From contig NC_083607.1 in the NCBI RefSeq assembly GCF_029168945.1, positions 31,357,257 to 31,421,256 of the forward strand: DNA of 64,000 bases, written 5' to 3'. Origin of the DNA: Cannabis sativa. Lineage: Eukaryota; Streptophyta; Magnoliopsida; Rosales; Cannabaceae. Made by a program: the position numbers and the translations under genes. The notes beneath the pieces were generated by a model. The model was given only the letters and a program-made list of their open reading frames with translations. It was not told the DNA's origin and made no database searches. Positions 43,346 through 56,610 of this stretch are shown piece after piece. Each line of letters begins with the position of its first letter. Within the stretch, counting starts at the first letter, position 1.

Positions 43346-45232
43346 TGTTGGGTTTTATGCCCTAATTAAAACTCATTTCAATATAATCAGATTTACTTAT
43401 TAATATAGATAAGAAATAACATTTAATGTTACATCGTTCACATGATTATATGTACATAATGTATAAATTCATCTGAAACCCTTTTCACATACTTGATCCT
43501 GTTTATTGTGCCGTCAACACATTGGAAAGTAAACATGACTATGTGAATAAAGTTTCCTAGATTTATCAGACATAGGGTTTTACTGATATGATAATCTACA
43601 AAAGAGTTTACTTGCATTTGGAGAAGTGCTATGTTCTTTCCAGAGCATTGGTTAAAGTAAAGCTCAGGTTGGATGCATGGAGTATGCATCGGAAGGGACC
43701 GATATTGAACTTTGACTTAGATTTATTAAACTTACCGTAATATCTATTCAAGTCAATATCGCCTAGTTGATCCTAGATCAAATGATCTTAATCCTGATAT
43801 GATTAGGCTCAATCTCGAGAGGCTATTCGTGTTCTTTGATTTGTTAGTTAAGCCTACTTTTAGGTCAGGGTGATACGTACATTTCGGGAACACGGTAGTG
43901 CAATTGAGTGGGAGCGCTATCATAAACATGGAATCTATAGCTTCTATCTAGCGAATAGTAAGCAAAGGATGATCTCCTTCGAGCTTGACCAAAAGAACAT
44001 AAATGGTGGAGTACTCATTTCACATAAGCCAAAATATCATTTATACGGGGTCAAGTGTTTTAAGGAATAAATACATTGTCAAGGGGTAACGGTAATTTAA
44101 TCCCTTTACAGTGTAGATCATTCATATAGAGGATCAGTGATCACATTAGGATTATAACAATGGATAACTAATGATGCGTCTATATGGTGGAACATATAGA
44201 GCATTCTATATAACTGAGAGTGCAATTCTAAGTTCTATGCGTGGATTCAACGAAGAATTAATAAGTTAGTAAATTTTAGTAATAAATTCTTGATCTACTT
44301 ATTGGAAGCTCGGTTATATAGACCCATGGTCCCCGCACTAGTTGAGATAATATTGCTTGTAAGACTCATGTAATTGGTTTTGATTAATCAATTATAATTC
44401 TCAAATTAGACTATGTCTATTTGTGAATTTTTCACTAAGTAAGGGCGAAATTGTAAAGAAAGAGTTTATAGGGGCATATTTGTTAATTATGATACTTTGT
44501 ATGGTTCAATTAATAAATATGATAAATGACAATATTATTTAATAATTATTTATAGTTATTAAATAGTTAGAATTGACATTTAAATGGTTGAATTAGAAAA
44601 TTGGCGTTTTTGAGAAAATCAGATGCAGAAAAGATAAAACTGCAAAATTGCAAAAAGTGAGGCCCAAATCCACTAGTATAGGGCCGGCCACTTTTGTAGG
44701 AAATTTAAACTGATTTTTTCATTATTTAATTGCCAAATAATTCAAACCTAACCCTAGTGGAATGCTATAAATAGATAGTGAAGGCTTCAGGAAAATTACA
44801 CTTTTCTTCTGACACTTCTGATTCAGAAAAAACTGAGCCTCTCTCTCTCCCTATCTTTGGCCGAACCCACTCTCTCTCTCTTCTTCATTGAAATTTCAAA
44901 ATTCTTAGTGTAAGAGTAGTGCCCACACACAGCAAGTGATACCTCAATCATAGTGAGGAAGATCGTGAAGAAAGACTTTCAGCAAGAAGGAGTTTCAGCA
45001 TGAAAGATTCAGAGAAAGAGATCCAGGTTCAGATATTGATAATGCTCTGCTACAAAAAGGAATCAAGGGCTAGATATCTGAACGGAAGGAGTCATATTAT
45101 TCCGCTGCACCCAATGTAAGGTTTCTCTAACTTTATATGTGTTTATTTTATCGTTTTAGAAAGTTCATATTTAGGGTGTTAATCAACATACTTGTGAGTA
45201 GATCTAAGATCCTGGTAAAATAATTTCCACCA
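43346..45232 (+). repeat. 5' LTR of A2
   Basis: 1,887 bp, starting TGTTGGG. TATA box TATAAATA at 44766-44773. The end reads CCACCA instead of CCAACA. Confidence 0.92.
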
Positions 45233-45234
45233 AC

Positions 45235-45248
45235 TGGCCTCGCGAGCC
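45235..45248 (+). promoter_or_regulatory. Damaged primer binding site of A2
   Basis: TGGCCTCGCGAGCC stands where A1 has TGGTATCAGAGCC. One extra base and several changes would weaken pairing with initiator-Met tRNA. Because the element inserted recently, the damage may be later, or a sequence error at CpG sites. Confidence 0.6.
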
Positions 45249-48200
45249 ATGGTAATTGATTTACTTGCAAGAAATTTGGACTTTAAAACGATTGTTTGTT
45301 TGTTTTTGGATGGTATCATGTTGTATTAAGTGTTATTTGATGATTGATTGGTGTTTGTGAATTTTCGTTGAAAATAATTGAATATCTGTTTCTCGAATTA
45401 TTTTTATTGGATAGTATGGAAAAAATTAAGCAAGTTACTTTTTTACAGAACTCAATTTCGATTTAATTTGAATTAGTTATGATTTTTTGAAGATTCGAAA
45501 AAATTGGAGTTGGGCTGAAATTTTCATGCGCACGCGAAAACTGTCCTTACAGCTCGCAATTTTTTCGTTTTTCTTCGTTTTTTCATGCTTTTTCATGGAT
45601 TTAACTTCCGATTTTTTGTGTAGTTCTGTATTTATACTATTACTATTCCTAATTCAATTCTAATTATCATTTTGAATTAATTTAATATTTTTTAAATTTA
45701 ATTCAAGATATTAGTGTAATTTGAATTTGAAAATAGTTAGTATCTATCTTTTTTGCTTAATAATCTATCTTATTTTTAAATTTGATTATATCTTATCTTA
45801 TTTTTAAATTTAAGGTCAGATTTTAAATATTTTAAATTAAATTTTTTTAAAATAATTGGACCTTATTTAAATTTAAAATAAGATAACTATAATCATGTAA
45901 TTTTAAATAGATGTAAGATATTTTGCTAATGTTTTTTTTTTTTTTAAATTTTGTTATTTTATTTATTTAAATTACATTTAAAATCTGAAAAAGATATTCA
46001 TTTATCTTTTTTAATTTTTATTTATAAAATAACATTTAAATTTTAAAAGTAGTTAGCAAATTTTGAAATGATATTTAGGTTGGTTGAAACCTAATTTTTT
46101 AAAATTGTAGGTTTAATTTTAAATTTAAATTTTTTAATTTAATTTTGAAATTTTTTATTTCAAATTTTTTTTAAAATTTTCAATTTTTTTTTTTAATTAA
46201 TTAATTATTTCGAAATTAATTATTTAATTTAAAATTAAATAAATCCTACATCCAACTATTCAGCTAACCTTGTTGCAGGAGTATGTGTTTTAGCTTGTGT
46301 GCAAGTTTTCAAAACCTATTATTGCTTGATTGCAAATAGCCATGGTTAACTTGTTAACAGATCCAATGATCTGATTTTAACTCATGGCTCCCTTGGTCAA
46401 GTTAATAATTTGTAACAGGTATATTTACAAACTTCTTTCATCTGTGTATGACCTAGCAACATGATAGGACCCATCCAAAGTGTGCCTGTGTGAGCCTATG
46501 TGTTTAATTTCATTATAGATGCATATAGGTTGTTGTTGCTAAATAAAATATCATAGTTCTTGATAGATTTTATTTAGGCCCATTTAGCTTTCGGGCCTAT
46601 TCAATTAATAACAGTTGTTCATTTTAAGGTTAAATTCCTCTCTTTTGAGCCTTGTGTGAGAGTTGGGAGCCATAATAGTGGGTACGACATACTGAACCCA
46701 GCACCCCTCACATGAACCACCCCAATTGTGAAGGTCCATTTGCCTGATTTGAATAACTGTACTAGGTTAATTACACTAGTTTAACCTAATAAAATTGATT
46801 AGCAACATAATTAATTTCATTTATTTTGAAATTTATTTAAGAAAATTATAGTTTAAAGAATTTTATTCTAAGCTAAACTATGTGTATTGTCTTGTATTTA
46901 ATTAAATATAGAATTATAACCATCTAGATTCTTTCTGGAGCTTAATTTAAATTTTTCATTAAATATTCCCATTTAAGTTGATATTTAGTTATCTACAACT
47001 AATCAACTTAAATCTGAATATCTTTTGGATTTAAAATTTCAAAATTAAGTTGAGGAATTTTAGGCATTGGTTATTAAGATTCTTTAGATATTTTTTAAGT
47101 TAATATCTTTTCGAATATTAACTTAAAATGGAATATTTTCAAATTAAGTGGTTATAACTTAATTTTTGATATTTAATTAAATTTAAATTTGAAAATATTT
47201 AAGGTCTAGATTTTTTCTAATACAACTTAAATTAGATATTTTTTCAAATTTTATGGAAAAGATACTTAGTCAAATAAGATATTTTCTAGATAGTTATTTC
47301 TAGACTACTTATTATTTCTAATATTAAATAGGAAAATATTATACATTGTGAAATTAATTATTTAAATAATTAATTTTGGTACAATTTATTTTTTCCTAGT
47401 ATTAAACTAGAGATTAATAATTAAGCCTTATTTACACTTAATTATTTATTTCTTGAATTTAATACATTTAATTACTTTGAAAATTAAATATCTAAGTTGA
47501 TTTTAATCATGACACTTAAATATTTCTTTTTCATGACACTTAATTAAATAGAAAATTATTAATAAATTTCAACTAAATTTAAATAATTTTCAAAATATAT
47601 TTTTTCTCTATTTTATTAATCAAATTTCAAAATTGCATTTCTTAAATGCTGGAATTTCGAATTTTATTTAAAAAATAGATTAAGTTGTAAATTAATTATT
47701 TATTTTAATTAATTCTTGGATCAACTTAAATCAATGATTTTTCATTTATTGATTAATTCAAAATAAATTGAATTAAAGTATATTATTAGAAATTGAATTA
47801 ATTAGTCAAAGGAAAATCTAGATAGATGATATTTTTGCTTGAAGTATTTTTCTAGTGTGTTTAATTAAATAGAAAATTAATATTTAAGTTGATTTTCATC
47901 ATCATACTTAAATATTTGAAATTTTTCTTATATATTTAATTAAATAGGAAAATTATATTTTTTGTTGTAAATTAATTTTATTAATTAATTTTGGGCCAAC
48001 ATTAAATTAGAATAATTTTTCCAAGATTTATTTTTTATTTTAATATGTATTTTTGAAAATTGTGTCCTTGAATACTTTAATTTTTTGAAATGCAATATCT
48101 ATTTATAGAAAATTAAATTTGAGTTGTAAATTAATTTAAATTAATTTTGTAACAACTTAAATTGAATATTTTTCTAAATATTTATTGGAAATTATTACTA

Positions 48201-51200
48201 AGATGGAAATAATTCATGTTATTTTCATATCCATCTAAGTAAAATTTATAAATATTAAATTAAAATTTATATTTAGAATTTTTCATTCTAAATTGGAAAT
48301 TTTAAATAAATATATATTTAAAATAAATAGATTAAATAAAGAGAATCAAAGAAAATACAACTCTCTTTAAATAATGAGCTTTATTATTATTAAGAAATTC
48401 GATCTCCATTGTTGGTCTTACAAAAGTTAAATGTTTTCAATATAACATCGAGACGCTAGACTTCGTCCCCCTATGGATGGTTATTCGTTGAACGCATTTA
48501 ACACCGTAAGATCTCATTTGATAAGTGTTTTGTAAGTTTTCGTCTCTATTAGACTCTCCCCTACGGTGACTACTTAGAGATAAACTTATGAAACATGAAA
48601 CAATAGTGGAAGCTCATAAAATGAGAATAACCTTGACTCTCGCCTACCGGGACAACGTTGGATTCTTATTTTGATCGAATAAAAGGTTGCTAGAATGGTT
48701 TACATTTTAGATGAGCTGACAACTCTATTCAATGAATGATACTTTGACTCTCGCCTACCGGGACACTGTATCAGTTTGTTGGAAACCTTGGAAATTATTT
48801 AGGATTGTATGTTTTAGTATTTTCACTAGTCATTCCTACTTGCTATATGTTTATAATTTCTGAATTGTGTATGAATTTATATTGAACCATGTTATTTTTT
48901 GTTATTAAGTTGTAGTTTAATTTCGAATCTTCATTGTTGGTCTAACTTGGCTTGTTTATCTAATGAGATAAATTCCTAGTGGATTTTCACCATTAGACAT
49001 ACATAATAGTGTTAGATCTCGAAAGATAAATATTGTATATGCGACATCTAGCTGTTCATCAATTGATGACACCTTAGACTAGTATTTTTACGATATGAAA
49101 CAAGAAGATTGTATAAATAAGATTACTTTGACTTTCGCTAATCGAAGCATCGTTGGATTCTTATTTTAAACGAAATTATCCTAATTCCTCTTAGCTTATT
49201 CATTTCGAATTAGCTCAATAACATATCATTGGATGAATGGTCTATAAATCATTTCATGTCATTCTATATTTTCTCTTAAGAAATTAAATGACGCATATGA
49301 TTATAATCCCGAAATTCTATTCCCAATTGATATAAATCCTCAATCTTAGAAATCTCCTACTTGTATGGGCAAATCTGACTTAGAGTTTGTATTAGTAGTG
49401 GTGGTCAAAGATAGAATTACTCATTATATTTGGTATAAATTTAAGTCTTTGACTTTAATTTTAGATTCCAAATAGAAATTTTCTTATATTTCTAATTCCA
49501 GAATACAATACAGTTACACTTTCTCAAGTGTTTAATATCCATCTTCTATTAATGGATTCAAACTGTATGCAATATGAGTTAGGTATTCTGTGACCAGGAT
49601 CCACTTGCAGTATTCTAAGAACTCTTTGATGTAACTATACCTAAGTCATCAAAACGACACAACCACATTTTTTTAATCTATGGCATTTGTATCTTGTTCA
49701 TAGTGGATTTGACAAGATCAATCTCTGCAAAGAGTTAATATGCCTATATCCACTGAAAGTAGTTCATCTCATTCGCAGATGGATGTACATTCAGGGGTGG
49801 ATATGAATTTTTCGTTGTATTCTTAAAATGATAACTCTAGATTATACCTTTTAGCAAGAAATTTGAAATGTCTGAAATATTTCATTAATTTCTAGCAATG
49901 GTTAAAACCATTAAAGTAAGTGGTTAAAGATCTTGCGAACTGATAGGGGTGGAGAAATACTTAGTAGATATGCAGTTCAAAGATCATTGATTCGATTTTC
50001 GAATTATATCCAAACTTACCTCCCCAGAAATTTCGAGTTGCATGTTCATGATTAGTTACTAGTCATTGCCTAATTCCTTCTATGGTAATACAATTTCAGA
50101 ATGATGTAATGGTTGTATACTTAATGTAAATCATTACTAGATTCATGGATGACCTAATCAAAATATTAAGAAAAGCTAGAACTGTTAACCATGGTTTGTT
50201 AGCTGTTCTAAGTGATTAGGGGTGGACCATCCCTTTGTCAATAGATAAGAAAGTGTTTGTTCAAACAAATACTACTTTTATAAGATAATGACTAAGTCTG
50301 AAAACAAGTAGCAAATAAAGGAGATATTTTTCTTGATTCCAAAAGTGTTCTATCATCTTATATAACATGGGATGATCCCACTGCCTCTGTTGTCTTGTCA
50401 CAACCGAAGAGATCAATACCATTTAGTTTTCTTCGACATAGTTCACGGTACCTTGTCGTAGTGGGAGAGTTTCTAGGAACTCACCTTCTTATGACTTGGG
50501 AGACACTAGTGATTAAAATCCATTGTGAGTTTAAACAAGTAATGGATTGTCAAGATAAGAAACTAAGAAGAAAGCCAAAAGAACTATGGTTTAATCCAGT
50601 CACATGGAATAACCTAAAGTTTTCTATTACAAGGACATAAAAGGAAATTTTCGTTTATATGTCCATTCAATGGACTTAACAAAACTTCCTGTTCCTAGTA
50701 TTATAGGTTTGAGTTTATCTAAACCTATGGCTTGTGGTATACCTGGTAATTACTTACTCTAATGCAAGCAACTTACTTTAGTAAGATGCTGAAGCATTTT
50801 CTTTCTAATGGCAATCTGTAGAAGCTTCACAACTTCTTAGGCATAGATTTTATTTATCTAAGGAAAAGTCTCAACTATTCCAGAAAAGATAAAGCCATGA
50901 AAGAATTTCTTAAATCAACAGTGAGAGGTCTTAGATATGCTTCTGTATGCCTTAGACCAGACACCTGCTGTTGAGTGAGAGTAATGAGTAGGTATCAGAT
51001 TAATCCAGGAGAAAAACATTGGAAGACAATCAAGTAAATCTCAAGATTAAGAAGAGGAACTATATGTTAGTCTATAAGGGTGTGTTTAAAACTCCTAGAC
51101 TACACCATATCAGATTTCGAAATTTGCCTTTGTGCTAGTAAATCTTTCTGATAAGATGGTGATTACTCTGGGGGTGGAATAGTGATTTTGGAGAAGTGTA

Positions 51201-51577
51201 AAAACCTATCTGAAGTCTCTAGGTCTACCAGAGAGGGACTGAATGTTAAGGTTGCAGGAAAGGTACTTATTCAGTCTAAGGAAAGTTCTATACATCTTTG
51301 GCACCATTCCAAATTGCCTTAAACTACTAGTGTTAATTTCCTAATTAACCAAAAGTAGTTGCCAAAGGTATAGAATCCAGTATCCCAAGAGAGTAGACAT
51401 ATAGAGAGGAATTTCACATTATCAATGATTTTGTGATTAAAGGAAGAGTAATGGTGGAGAAAAGGTTGTGGTTAATTCAACCTTTTAGATCCTATTACGA
51501 GGAGTTTACTACTACTACACTTGATTTGTATATCAAGGTGTTGAGATTATTTGAAACGCACTTTTTGTTTTATATTA
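45249..51577 (+). other. A2 interior, non-coding
   Basis: It is collinear with A1: acceptor-like site ending 46278, hairpin H2 (46575-46599), hairpin chain (about 46970-48240), leader module (48420-48800), third leader module (about 49010-49190) and AGGGGTGGA motifs (near 49795, 49945, 50218, 51170). The GC-rich segment with hairpin H1 is mostly deleted near 45525-45550. A T-run lies near 45930-45944. No gag or pol is present. Confidence 0.75.
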
Positions 51578-51592
51578 GTGCAAGTGGGAGTT
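51578..51592 (+). promoter_or_regulatory. Polypurine tract of A2
   Basis: GTGCAAGTGGGAGTTT-type tract directly before the 3' LTR. Confidence 0.85.
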
Positions 51593-53490
51593 TGTTGGGT
51601 TTTATGCCCTAAATAAAACTCATTTCAATATAATCAGATTTACTTATTAATATAGATCAGAAATAACATTTAATGTTGCATGGTTCACATGATTTATTTC
51701 ATGATTATATGTACATAATGTATAAATTCATCTGAAACCCTTTTCACATACTTGATCCTGTTTATTGTGCTGTCAACACATTGGAAAGTAAACATGACTA
51801 TGTGAATAAAGTTTCCTAGATTTATCAGACATAGAGTTTTACTGATATGATAATCTACAACAGAGTTTACTTGCATTTGGAGAAGTGCTATGTTCTTTCC
51901 AGAGCATTGGTTAAAGTAAAGCTCAGGTTGGATGCATGGAGTATGCATCGGAAGGGACCGATATTGAACTTTGACTTAGATTTATTAAACTTACCGTAAT
52001 ATCTATTCAAGTCAATATCGCCTAGTTGATCCTAGATCAAATGATCTTAATCTTGATAGGATTAGGCTCAATCTCGAGAGGCTATTCGTGTTCTTTGATT
52101 TGTTAGTTAAGCCTACTTTTAGGTCAGGGTGATACGTACATTTTGGGAACACGGTAGTGCAATTGAGTGGGAGCACTGTCATAAACATGGAATCTATAGC
52201 TTCTATTTGGCGAATAGTAAGCAAAGGATGATCTCCTTCGAGCTTGACCAAACGAACATAAATGGTGGAGTACTCATTTCACATAAACTGAAATATCATT
52301 TATACGGGGTCAAGTGTTTTAAGGAATAAATACATTGTAGGATGTAACGGTAATTTAATCCCTTTACAGTGTAGATCATTCATATAGAGGATCAGTGATC
52401 ACATTAGGATTATAACAATGGATAACTAATGATGCGTCTATATGGTGGAACATATAGAGCATTCTATATAACTGAGAGTGCAATTCTAAGTTCTATGCGT
52501 GGATTCAACGAAGAATTAATAAGTTAGTGAATTTTAGTAATAAATTCTTGATCTACTTATTGGAAGCTCGGTTATATAGACACATGGTCCCCGCACTAGT
52601 TGAGATAATATTGCTTGTAAGACTCATGTAATTGGTTTTGATTAATCAATTATAATTCTCAAATTAGACTATGTCTATTTGTGAATTTTTCACTAAGTAA
52701 GGGCGAAATTGTAAAGAAAGAGTTTATAGGGGCATATTTGTTAATTATGATACTTTGTATGGTTCAATTAATAAATATGATAAATGACAATATTATTTAA
52801 TAATTATTTATAGTTATTAAATAGTTAGAATTGACATTTAAATGGTTGAATTAGAAAATTGGCGTTTTTGAGAAAATCAGATGCAGAAAAGATAAAACTG
52901 CAAAATTGCAAAAAGTGAGGCCCAAATCCACTAGTATAGGGCCGGCCACTTTTGTAGGAAATTTAAACTGATTTTTTCATTATTTTAATGCCAAATAATT
53001 CAAACCTAACCCTAGTGGAATGCTATAAATAGATAGTGAAGGCTTCAGGAAAATTACACTTTTCTTCTGACACTTCTAATTCAGAAAAAACTGAGCCTCT
53101 CTCTCTCCCTATCTTTGGCCGAACCCACTCTCTCTCTCTTGTTCATTGAAATTTCGAAATTCTTAGTGTAATAGTAGTGCCCACACACAGCAAGTGATAC
53201 CTCAATCATAGTGAGGAAGATCGTGAAGAAAGACTTTCAGCAAGAAGGAGTTTCAGCATGAAAGATTCAGAGAAAGAGATCCAGGTTCAGACATTGATAA
53301 TGCTCTGCTACAGAAAGGAATCAAGGGCTAGATATCTGAACGGAAGGAGTCATATTATTCCGTTGTACTTAATGTAAGGTTTCTCTAACTTTATATGTGT
53401 TTATTTCATCGTTTTAGAAAGTTCATATTAAGGGTGTTAATCAACACACTTGTGAGTAGATCTAAGATCCTGGTAAAATAATTTCCAACA
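51593..53490 (+). repeat. 3' LTR of A2
   Basis: 1,898 bp, TGTTGGG to CCAACA. TATA box TATAAATA at 53024-53031. This is the most complete family A LTR in the window and served as reference for the others. Confidence 0.93.
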
Positions 53491-53495
53491 AAAAT

Positions 53496-54395
53496 ATCAT
53501 AAATAAGATAAACTCGTGAAATATGAAGAATTAACTTCAAAACAATGTTAAAAATCTTCTTGTTATTTATATAAATTATTACCATTATTATTATTTATTA
53601 ATATCCTAGAATTTATTTATTACTTAAAAAAGTTATTAGGAATTACTCCATATACTGTTTTTTTTTTTTTTTTTTTCAAATTGACGGTTTGGGTTTTTAA
53701 GGTGGTTGCAACGCTAGTTACAATAAGGGTTTCTATACGATTTTTTGTTGCAATTTAGGTTGCAGCGTTACTTGCAATAAATGTTTCTATGTAGAGTTCC
53801 GTAAAAATAAAAAAAAAAACTATTTTAAAGTGTAAAAATAAAAAAACTTAAAACTTATTTATTAGTTAATAAAAATTTGCCTTAGTAATCTTTAATGTCT
53901 AGATTAGTTGGCTAGTGTTTTGTTTTTTTTTTTTGGAGTTATGATAAGAGAAATGGTTATTCTTTTTTTTTAGATAAATAAAGAGAAAAATTGAGTTAAG
54001 TTATTATACTTCGTTTCCCGCCTGCCTGACAAGCTTACGCGAAAGACCCACCGTACGATTAAAGTAAAAGGAGAACAAAAAGATGGAAAGAGTCGAGCCG
54101 GTAAGTAAGATCATAGGCAAGCCACACAAGCCGAGAGTAGGCTTCACGCGCCCATCCCGGCGACCTGTCTCCTACACTCGCGGCTCATGCGGCCGGCACT
54201 CATCTCTAACGACACCCCACCGACGCGACCTCTATAGGTTTGCCCTAGAGACGTTTCTTCTCAACCCAAAAACAAAATAACCGGCATTAATCCTCTCCAC
54301 TCCAACCCACCTTCTCAGAACGACGATCCCCAACCTGACACACGTCGTCAAAACAACAATCCCAACCACCACCCACCCCACCGTAACCTTCATCT
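53496..54395 (+). other. Upstream region of the trihelix gene
   Basis: AT-rich intergenic DNA with a T-run at about 53659-53678 and an imperfect direct repeat (copies starting near 53704 and 53760). From about 54000 composition turns GC-rich, as expected of a 5' UTR. A TATA-like GATAAATAAAG lies near 53974. A 65-codon frame at 54083-54280 could be an upstream ORF if transcription starts before 54080. No domain is recognised in it. Confidence 0.5.
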
Positions 54396-55319
54396 ATGGG
54401 CGACATCACGGAATCCTTAACTCCGTCCTCCGCCACTCCCGTCTCCTCTCACTCCCGGCCCATGCCGGTCCGTGAGGACTGCTGGAGCGAGGAGGCCACA
54501 TCTACTCTCATCGACGCATGGGGCCGCCGCTATCTCGAGCTCAACAGAGGTAATCTTCGGCAGAAGGATTGGCAAGATGTGGCCGACGCTGTCAACGCTC
54601 TCCATGGCCATACTAAGAAGACCCACCGTACCGATGTCCAGTGTAAGAACCGAATCGATACCATTAAAAAGAAGTATAAGGTTGAGAAGGCTAGGGTTTC
54701 CTCTTCCAATGGGGCCTTATCTTCATCCTGGACTTTCTTCGATCGTCTAGATGCCTTAATTGGTTCCAACCAGAAAAAGCCCTCTCCTTCTCTATCGCCG
54801 TCGCCGCCGATCGCTGTTCCCCTTCATTCTTCATCTTCGTATCGGAAGAATTCGTCCGCGGCAACCGTTGCTAGTTCCGCTTTAGTGGCTCTGCGACAGA
54901 AGCGACCGGCCCTTTCTGCAGCCCCGGAAGAGGGGTTTTTCAGGAGGAATTACTCTGCAATGGCTGCTGCAGCTGCTGCGGCAGAGGCAGAGGAGGATGA
55001 AGATGATTTGGAGAATGAAGAGGACGTGGAGGAGGAGGAGGAGGTTGAGAAAGAGAGATATAGTGATGACGAGAGTGTAGATGGTGCAGGGTTACGGAGT
55101 TTGGCTAGGGCGATATCGAGGTTTGGTGAAGTGTACGAGAAAGTTGAAGCAGAGAAATTGAGGCAGATGGTAGAGTTGGAGAAGAAGAGGATGCAGTTTG
55201 CGAAGGACTTGGAGGTTCGAAGGATGCGGATGTTCATGGACACGCAGTTACAGCTAGAGAGGATCAAGCGTGGAAAGCGATCAGGATCTAATGGTGAGAA
55301 GGCTAATTCTGCTATCTAA
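54396..55319 (+). CDS. Trihelix transcription factor, ASIL/SIP1-like
   Basis: A 307-residue, intron-less protein. The N-terminal trihelix (GT, Myb-like) DNA-binding domain spans residues 28-122, with the three helix tryptophans or equivalents (W30, W42, W59), VQCKNRIDTIKKKYK (82-96), and a fourth helix, WTFFDRLDALIG (112-123), typical of the SIP1 clade. A Ser/Pro-rich linker, an Ala run (189-196) and an acidic stretch (198-229) follow. Residues 232-292 form a long Lys/Glu/Arg-rich helix, probably a coiled coil for dimerisation. Arabidopsis relatives such as ASIL1/ASIL2 repress seed maturation genes; that role is inferred from family only. The start at 54396 has G at +4 and lies just ahead of the domain. 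It is likely a working gene, since the frame is clean and codon use differs from the flanking elements. Confidence 0.93.
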   Translation: MGDITESLTPSSATPVSSHSRPMPVREDCWSEEATSTLIDAWGRRYLELNRGNLRQKDWQDVADAVNALHGHTKKTHRTDVQCKNRIDTIKKKYKVEKARVSSSNGALSSSWTFFDRLDALIGSNQKKPSPSLSPSPPIAVPLHSSSSYRKNSSAATVASSALVALRQKRPALSAAPEEGFFRRNYSAMAAAAAAAEAEEDEDDLENEEDVEEEEEVEKERYSDDESVDGAGLRSLARAISRFGEVYEKVEAEKLRQMVELEKKRMQFAKDLEVRRMRMFMDTQLQLERIKRGKRSGSNGEKANSAI

Positions 55320-56549
55320 TTCTACTGTATTTTATGGAGTATTATATTACTGATTCCTTGACCTTCGTTAATTTAAATTCTTTAAAGAAATTTGAGATAC
55401 TTGGGTTTTGGTTAAATGACCAAATGTGTTCTTAGGTGCTTGATTAAGGTGTGAATAGATGATTACGGATTCTTAGAGGTTTAGAGGAATTTAGAGTTAT
55501 TATTTTTATGCAAAATTATGTCTTTGGCTACTTTGTGTCTTATAGAAATGATATACTTAATGGAGTTTAACGTTTGTTATATTTAATTACGTGAAAGCAC
55601 TTGGCATGCTTTGAAATGGAAGAATATTTTTGCTGTTTTTCATGAATGGCTTAATCATAGTTAGGCAGTTGTTTGTTGCTCGTTAGATAGTCACTTGGTT
55701 ACATTAGAGTTGCTCTTGTTTTATGTTGTATACTTACATGTCTTTTGGAAATGTTGAAATGAACTTATGCATGGAGCTTTCGTTTTTGCTAGCTTTTTTC
55801 TTAGTTGATTGACTTGCAAGTTTTACTTCCTAGAGTTCTGTATCTATTCTTTATACTTCAATATTTTGCCCGTATTTTACTATACCTTAATACAGCAAGA
55901 TGTGTATGTATTTGTGCGTTTTATATCATTCTACAATCAATCTAATTAATTTAAACTTGAAAACTCTTTATTGTGAGGACCACTAGGCTATGCTTACGTC
56001 CATGTAATCATGTTAATAAACACGTTATTTTGTCCATGGGGTCGAAAGCGTAACATTGGAAATATGCCATGTCGAAAGTTGCATTGACACTTATTGTTAA
56101 TATTTTTATAAGATACATTTCGGGGCTTTAACCCTATTCCGTATTCACAATGTACAGTGTCAGACATTCTCACCCACCTAACCACTTCAGGCAACCAATG
56201 TTGTGCACCATTTTCTGAAATCATCTTACTTGGATCCTTGAGTGTGTTGGTTGATCTGTACATAAATTACACCAAGCACTTGTATTGAGTAGATTGTTAA
56301 AGACCTCAACGATGGTCATGGGAATGGATTGAGGCAAATTGTGGTGTTTGAGTTTGATGCGGGAAACTTACAGTTGCCTTATCCTATTTTACTTTTGGTT
56401 ACTTGAGGACTTCTTGTTTCTGTTTCTGTATCTAACTTTAGGATTTTCAAATCCCATTTTCATATTAACCTCGAGTTGTTCACACAATTAATTTGTGTAA
56501 GAAATTTTTTCCAGTTTTGAATGGTATGATCTTTGCTTTGCTTTGCCTT

Positions 56550-56551
<2 letters not shown>
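55320..56551 (+). other. 3' flank of the trihelix gene
   Basis: AT-rich with no reading frame of note. It should contain the 3' UTR, but I cannot fix a polyadenylation site. No mobile element terminus was recognised. Confidence 0.5.

Positions 56552-56606
<55 letters not shown>
56552..56606 (+). repeat. (TC)n microsatellite
   Basis: About 27 uninterrupted TC units followed by GTAA and a run of C. A likely length-variable locus. Open frames across it are low-complexity artefacts. Confidence 0.97.

Positions 56607-56610
<4 letters not shown>

Larger units (their letters stand above)
43346..53490 (+). mobile_element. Element A2: complete non-coding LTR retrotransposon (LARD-like)
   Basis: It is 10,145 bp with TSD aaaat (43341-43345 and 53491-53495). 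LTRs of 1,887 and 1,898 bp are nearly identical, so insertion was recent. The interior (45233-51592) is non-coding and collinear with A1, without nested insertions. Differences from A1: a damaged PBS, loss of hairpin H1, a divergent leader segment at about 48420-48600, and the motif variant CTCGCCTACCGGGAC in both positions (48635-48653 and 48746-48764). It uses enzymes and Gag supplied by other elements. Confidence 0.95.

Noticed and set aside
50395..50640. 81-codon frame in A2 (counterpart 36982-37215 in A1)
   Set aside because: Alike in both copies because the elements are related; no motif, no good start context, and frame ends differ.
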